A stretch of DNA of 64,000 bases from an uncultured Prevotellaceae bacterium. Its GTDB lineage: Bacteria; Bacteroidota; Bacteroidia; Bacteroidales; Bacteroidaceae. A program made the position numbers and the translations under genes. The notes below the pieces were generated by a model that saw only the letters and a list, made by a program, of their open reading frames with translations, was not told the DNA's origin and ran no database searches. Positions 59,895 through 64,000 of the stretch are shown in pieces; positions within the stretch are counted from its first letter, which is position 1, and the number at the start of each line of letters is the position of its first letter. Where the stretch lies: NCBI GenBank assembly GCA_902764705.1, contig CACWWZ010000004.1, forward strand, positions 1 to 64,000. The letters run 5' to 3'.

Positions 59895-62800
59895 CTATTT
59901 CACTACGACCGTACGTCCTTTGTGAATGTAAAGTCCCTTGGCGGGTTTGTCGACACGGACACCCTGAATGGTGTACCAATTGTCATCTGCAGGCTGATTA
60001 CCAATTGGCGTGGAGATGCCTGTATCATGAGCCACGTAAATATTTAGGAATGTCATACAACGTTCATAGTAGTCGTCACCACCAAAGAAAGCTGTGATAG
60101 TCACGTCACCAGACTTTGTTCCCAGCGTAACTACGCCTTGCTCATCGACAGTTGCCATCGTCTCGTCGCCAGACCAATAGATAAGAGGCAGCTGGCTTGG
60201 ATTGTGTATCTCGGGGAGAGGGAACGTCTTGACACTCATCATCACCTGTATGTCAGATTCTTCAAACCACAGTTCGGGAACCGCCTTCTCAACTACCACC
60301 TTGTAAGAAGCAACGTCTGGAGCATACATCTCGTTGCCGTCAAAGACAGCCTTGATAATGGCTGAACCCGACTTGCCAATGGTAATAGCGCCCGTCTCGG
60401 GGTCTACCGCTGCCACTTCAGGATTACTGCTTTCGTAGACCACTGGCACATTATATTGGTTGTTCAGTGTTGGGGACTTGAAAAGAGGATCCCTTGCAAC
60501 GGTAGAGAAACTGGTCTCTTCGAAACTCAAGAATGCCTTGTAGCGTCCGACTTTCAGCGTATAGGAGGCTTTTCCAGCAGAATACTCATCATTGCCCTCA
60601 AAGACTGCCTTTATCTCTGTGACGCCTTCAACACCCGTTAGCGTGATAACACCTGTGGTTTCATCGATGGTGGCGATCTCTGTCTCGCTCGACGAATAGA
60701 CAACAGGCAAATTATAAGGATTGTTCAATACCGGCAGTTCATATCCCTGACCAATCAACTCGGGCTGGACCATCGCCGTAGATACAGGGAATGACAATTC
60801 GGGATTGTGCTTCTCGGGTTTCAGTAGTACAATATCGTCCAAACGAGCATTCTGAGATGTCGCATTGGTGAACGTCAGTTGTAACATCGAAGTATTATCG
60901 GGAACAGCCACTATATAATTATAGGTCTTGCCGGAATGCCCGTCAGAAGTGATGCTGACACCTTCTGTCTCAGAGGTTACCGTCAGCGATTTGTTACTCT
61001 TGAACGACAGTTTGAAATCACCGGAAACCGAGCCAAGGGCAATAGTGGCTGTCAATGAGTTGACAGCACGGCTCTTGTTGGGAACCAACACCTCAGGAGC
61101 GGTGCCACCAGCCAACTTATCATTATAGATTACGCAATATTCACCACCGTCACCCATGTAGAATGCGTTTTCACTGACGACATCCTCAACAGCGGTGTTT
61201 GCAGCAGCACCCGTAAAGTCTTCCTTCCAGGCATAGTCTACAGAAGGATCGGTAGGCGTCACATTGACAAAGCGATATTTGGCCTCTGCTACCCAGCTCT
61301 CATCATCAGTGGAAACAGCCATTGCCCTGATAGTCACATCAGTATCGACAGTCAGCGGTTCGGTATAAACCGCACTGGTTGTTGTAGGATCGGTACCGTC
61401 CATCGTATAGTAGATAGTGGTCCCTTCAGTAGCACAAGTGATGCTGACAGTCTGAGGTTCGGCATACGCCCCCCCCTTGGGTGAGAATTCAGGCGTCTTG
61501 ACTGTACTGAGGCCCTGGAAATCAAACGTGACAGTACCATCAGCGTTCTTAACGATGTTCTTGACACCTTTGTGCAACAGCTTGGTACCATCCGTATTCT
61601 TGTTGTAGAGCTCTGCGGCCGGACTGGACGTGTCGTTGAAAACATTGTTACCATTATAAGGATAGGTATCATGGTTGCTGGATTGCCAACTGCCATCAGA
61701 AGGAATCCACGTCATTCGCTGATGATTCGGGTCATCGTTGGGCTGATTCGACGACCAAGCATAAGCACTATAATCTACGTGAATGATGAGCAGACCATGA
61801 CCAGGAAGACTGATGTCCCATGCTGACGCCGAGCGATTCTCCAGCATGAAGTATTCGTTGCGGTTCCCGTCGTTGTACATCACGTAGAAGTCGCCACCAT
61901 CCTGCAAGCCTTGCATATTTTCCACCTTCGTCTTGCCCGTATTCAGCTCAATGGGCTGTTTCCAGCCTGCCAACCAACGCTCATAGCTGGTATATCCGGC
62001 AGGACGGAAGCCATTGGCGTTATACGAGCCATAGTCCATCAGGTCCCAGGCATCCATACCCTGACCACCCGAATAGTCTATATCATAAAAATCAGGATAG
62101 CCCAGACAATGGCTGAACTCATGACACATGGTGCCAATACCTTCTATCTGGCCATTACCTTGCAACTCACTGCCACAGGCATAATTGTTGACCCGCAGGC
62201 CATTACCGACAGACACCGAGCCTGCACCGCTGGAATTCAAATCCCAGGCATGGGGCCAGATGGTATTGGCAGCGCCACCGTCAGCCTCGCCTTTACCGGC
62301 ATAGATGAGATAGACCTGGTCCACATAGCCGTCAGTGTCCCAGTCGTACTGACTCCAGTTCTCCACCTGATTCTTCACCAACTCGACAGCCTTACGGACC
62401 ATCTCGCCAGGATGATTGTCATTGCCAGAGTAGTCGTTACTTCCATAATAGGATTGCGTCTTAGGCAAAGTAACAGGTCCCACAACGTCGAATGTCAGTT
62501 CAAACAGTCCTGAACTCTGGGCATAGAAGTAGTCATACATTGAACCCACAAAATTACCCTCATTAAAATTCTGCTCATTGGCAATACGCACATAGAGGGC
62601 ACTATCGTTAGTGGACTGGAAAGAGACATTCGAGAAATTAACCAAAATGATCAGTCCCCTTTTCTGTCCGAAATAGGAGCCAACCTCACCCACACGACGA
62701 CCTTGCAACCGCTGAGCACGGCGTGCATTGACAACAGCACGACGAGACTTCGCCTGCTGCTTCACAGCCTCGGCATCCACCTCCGAGTAATAATCATTAT

Positions 62801-62990
62801 CATTGAACTGCTGATAGGACTTGCCATTGTCTGCCAACCAGAAGTGACCATGCTCGTCACCCACCAGTCGGGCATTGACGGTGGTGCCATCACTTACGGG
62901 AATTGTTCTTGTCAAGTTGCGCTTGGCTGGAACTGCAAACATCGAAATGCTTATCAGCATCAACAATAAAGTTATATAATATCTTTTCAT
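59895..62990 (-). CDS. T9SS-exported M6-family metalloprotease
   Basis: 1031 residues with a signal peptide (about 1-20, ending MFAVPA) and a propeptide-like region. The M6 (immune inhibitor A-like) domain spans about 100-450, with LIILVNFSNVSF and the zinc site MCHEFSHCLGYPDFYD (HEFSH about 289-293). Next come a chitobiase-like segment (TIYYTMDGTDPTTTSAVYTEP) and three Big2-like Ig repeats (about 740-975; PVVYSSSETEIATIDETTGVI). The tail (DDNWYTIQGVRVDKPAKG then LYIHKGRTVVVK) is a T9SS signal. It would degrade host or dietary proteins at the cell surface. Confidence 0.9.
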   Translation of the reverse strand: MKRYYITLLLMLISISMFAVPAKRNLTRTIPVSDGTTVNARLVGDEHGHFWLADNGKSYQQFNDNDYYSEVDAEAVKQQAKSRRAVVNARRAQRLQGRRVGEVGSYFGQKRGLIILVNFSNVSFQSTNDSALYVRIANEQNFNEGNFVGSMYDYFYAQSSGLFELTFDVVGPVTLPKTQSYYGSNDYSGNDNHPGEMVRKAVELVKNQVENWSQYDWDTDGYVDQVYLIYAGKGEADGGAANTIWPHAWDLNSSGAGSVSVGNGLRVNNYACGSELQGNGQIEGIGTMCHEFSHCLGYPDFYDIDYSGGQGMDAWDLMDYGSYNANGFRPAGYTSYERWLAGWKQPIELNTGKTKVENMQGLQDGGDFYVMYNDGNRNEYFMLENRSASAWDISLPGHGLLIIHVDYSAYAWSSNQPNDDPNHQRMTWIPSDGSWQSSNHDTYPYNGNNVFNDTSSPAAELYNKNTDGTKLLHKGVKNIVKNADGTVTFDFQGLSTVKTPEFSPKGGAYAEPQTVSITCATEGTTIYYTMDGTDPTTTSAVYTEPLTVDTDVTIRAMAVSTDDESWVAEAKYRFVNVTPTDPSVDYAWKEDFTGAAANTAVEDVVSENAFYMGDGGEYCVIYNDKLAGGTAPEVLVPNKSRAVNSLTATIALGSVSGDFKLSFKSNKSLTVTSETEGVSITSDGHSGKTYNYIVAVPDNTSMLQLTFTNATSQNARLDDIVLLKPEKHNPELSFPVSTAMVQPELIGQGYELPVLNNPYNLPVVYSSSETEIATIDETTGVITLTGVEGVTEIKAVFEGNDEYSAGKASYTLKVGRYKAFLSFEETSFSTVARDPLFKSPTLNNQYNVPVVYESSNPEVAAVDPETGAITIGKSGSAIIKAVFDGNEMYAPDVASYKVVVEKAVPELWFEESDIQVMMSVKTFPLPEIHNPSQLPLIYWSGDETMATVDEQGVVTLGTKSGDVTITAFFGGDDYYERCMTFLNIYVAHDTGISTPIGNQPADDNWYTIQGVRVDKPAKGLYIHKGRTVVVK

Positions 62991-63028
62991 CTGCTAAACA
63001 AATTTATAATTGGTGTTAGAACAGCTTG

Positions 63029-63060
63029 CAAAGGTAGCTAAAAATGACAAATATACCAAA
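63029..63060 (-). promoter_or_regulatory. Promoter of the M6 protease gene
   Basis: Minus-strand TTTG (63060-63057), 20 nt, TACCTTTG (63036-63029). Confidence 0.75.
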
Positions 63061-63150
63061 CAAATTGCATAAAAAGTGAAATAATACTAGTGTTCTAGCC
63101 TACTAAAAATGTCTTTTTTTATGTATTTTTGCAATTTTTTAGAAAAAATG

Positions 63151-63181
63151 TTGCATAATTGCAAAATAATTCGTAACTTCG
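63151..63181 (+). promoter_or_regulatory. Promoter of the OmpA-like gene
   Basis: TTG (63151-63153), 20 nt, TAACTTCG (63174-63181), one base off TAnnTTTG. Leader of about 45 nt. Confidence 0.6.
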
Positions 63182-63230
63182 CACCCTAAACGATAAGTAT
63201 TTAATGTATTCAACTTAATATTAAGTAATT

Positions 63231-64000
63231 ATGAAAATGAAGAAAGTAATTTTTGTAGCACTTCTTGCCTTAGTAGGTATGAATGCTATGGCACAGCGTC
63301 AGGAGAAGGTCGTTGACCGTATTGACCAGCGCACTGTGCAGGAGTTAGATCACGTAGATGTAAATACATTGTTCAAGCCCTACTGGTATCTTGATCTGCA
63401 GGGTGGTGCACAGTGGACCATCGGTGAAGCAAAGTTCAAGGATCTGCTGTCACCCAACGTACAGCTGGGTCTGGGTTACCAGTTCTCAAAGGTTGTTGGT
63501 GCTCGTCTGGCATTCAACGGCTGGCAGTCTAAGGGTGGTTTCGACAACCGTGAAATCATGAACTTCAAGTGGAAGTACATTGCTGGTGGTCTTGACCTGA
63601 CCTTCAACCTGTCTAACCTGGTTGCTGGTTGGAACCCCAAGCGTCTGTTCAACCTGTCACTCTTCGTTGGTGGTGGTGTTAACTATGAGTTCGACAACGA
63701 CGAGGCTAAGGCTCTGGCTGCTCAGGGCTACAAGATGCAGTATCTGTGGGATGACAAGGAGATTCGTCCTTATGGCCGCGTTGGTCTGCAGGCTATGTTC
63801 CGTCTGAGCGACGCCGTTAACCTCCTGTTCGAGGGTAACGCCAATGGTCTGAGCGACAAGTACAACTCTAAGTATGGTGACAACATCGATAAGTACGTGA
63901 ATGCACTTGTTGGTCTGCGCATCAACCTGGGTAAGACCTATCGTGAGGAGTCTCATGAAGTTTACCGCGACGTGATTGTTTACGATACTATCTACAAGTA
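63231..64000 (+). CDS. OmpA-like major outer-membrane protein, 5' part
   Basis: The frame is open from the ATG to the window end (256 codons, no stop), so the C-terminus is missing. It begins MKMKKVIFVALLALVGMNAM, a signal peptide ending MAQ, then an eight-stranded barrel (WYLDLQGGAQWTIGEAKF, KWKYIAGGLDLTFNLSNL, ALVGLRINLGKTYREE). Such proteins usually end in an OmpA peptidoglycan-binding domain, here cut off. Preferred codons suggest high expression. Likely an abundant structural porin. Confidence 0.8.
   Translation, partial: MKMKKVIFVALLALVGMNAMAQRQEKVVDRIDQRTVQELDHVDVNTLFKPYWYLDLQGGAQWTIGEAKFKDLLSPNVQLGLGYQFSKVVGARLAFNGWQSKGGFDNREIMNFKWKYIAGGLDLTFNLSNLVAGWNPKRLFNLSLFVGGGVNYEFDNDEAKALAAQGYKMQYLWDDKEIRPYGRVGLQAMFRLSDAVNLLFEGNANGLSDKYNSKYGDNIDKYVNALVGLRINLGKTYREESHEVYRDVIVYDTIYK

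Overview
The window looks like a chromosomal segment of a Bacteroidales bacterium, most likely Prevotellaceae (Prevotella/Segatella/Xylanibacter type). The evidence is: Bacteroidetes-type promoters (TTTG, 19-20 nt, TAnnTTTG) before many genes; type IX secretion (T9SS) genes porU and porV; six large secreted proteins with short T9SS-like C-terminal tails; BACON and GLUG surface proteins; and the Bacteroidetes thiamin-salvage operon (TonB receptor, pnuT, thiamin pyrophosphokinase) behind a TPP riboswitch. No rRNA, tRNA, CRISPR array, phage or transposase gene was seen.

Layout. 1-10 kb is accessory DNA: an ORF6N-domain remnant, an antitoxin with a gutted PIN toxin, and two large GLUG-type surface proteins, each followed by a tiny MKKxYxKP peptide gene. 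Four same-orientation copies of a 26-bp palindromic repeat divide it into modules. 10-18 kb is a leftward six-gene operon of exported proteins (LysM/beta-propeller lipoprotein, two unknowns, an NTF2-like protein, a PEGA/beta-barrel protein, a BACON lipoprotein). It faces a divergent lipoprotein-like TPR histidine kinase and LytTR regulator (18.3-21.1 kb). 21.1-24.8 kb is thiamin salvage. 24.8-31.1 kb is housekeeping: a ketopantoate-reductase-like gene, argS, an RNase H, ribD, prmC, recX, comF. 31.2-33.3 kb is a secreted alpha-amylase, followed by a leftward glycosyltransferase/acetyltransferase cluster (33.2-35.9 kb). About 36.05-36.36 kb is an apparent stand-alone structured RNA. 36.4-42.2 kb is ispF-porV-porU-FAH (leftward). 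42.3-47.4 kb holds a secreted unknown, rpoN, a PAP2-like membrane protein, purE and ispG. 47.5-64 kb holds an acetyltransferase-like protein, two giant T9SS cargo proteins, an RluA-type pseudouridine synthase, enolase, an M6 metalloprotease and the start of an OmpA-like porin.

How parts fit. PorU/PorV are the T9SS sortase and shuttle that would attach or release the six cargo proteins encoded nearby (the two GLUG proteins, the amylase, two adhesin-like proteins, the M6 protease). The divergent kinase/regulator pair may control the six-gene envelope operon.

A recurring theme is short palindromes and microrepeats, both between genes and inside conserved genes: ten-base CCTAGG arrays after argS, at the end of ispG and inside rluA; four hairpins inside ispG; spacer-like repeats inside prmC. 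A second theme is terminator hairpins whose loop carries the -33 box of the next promoter.
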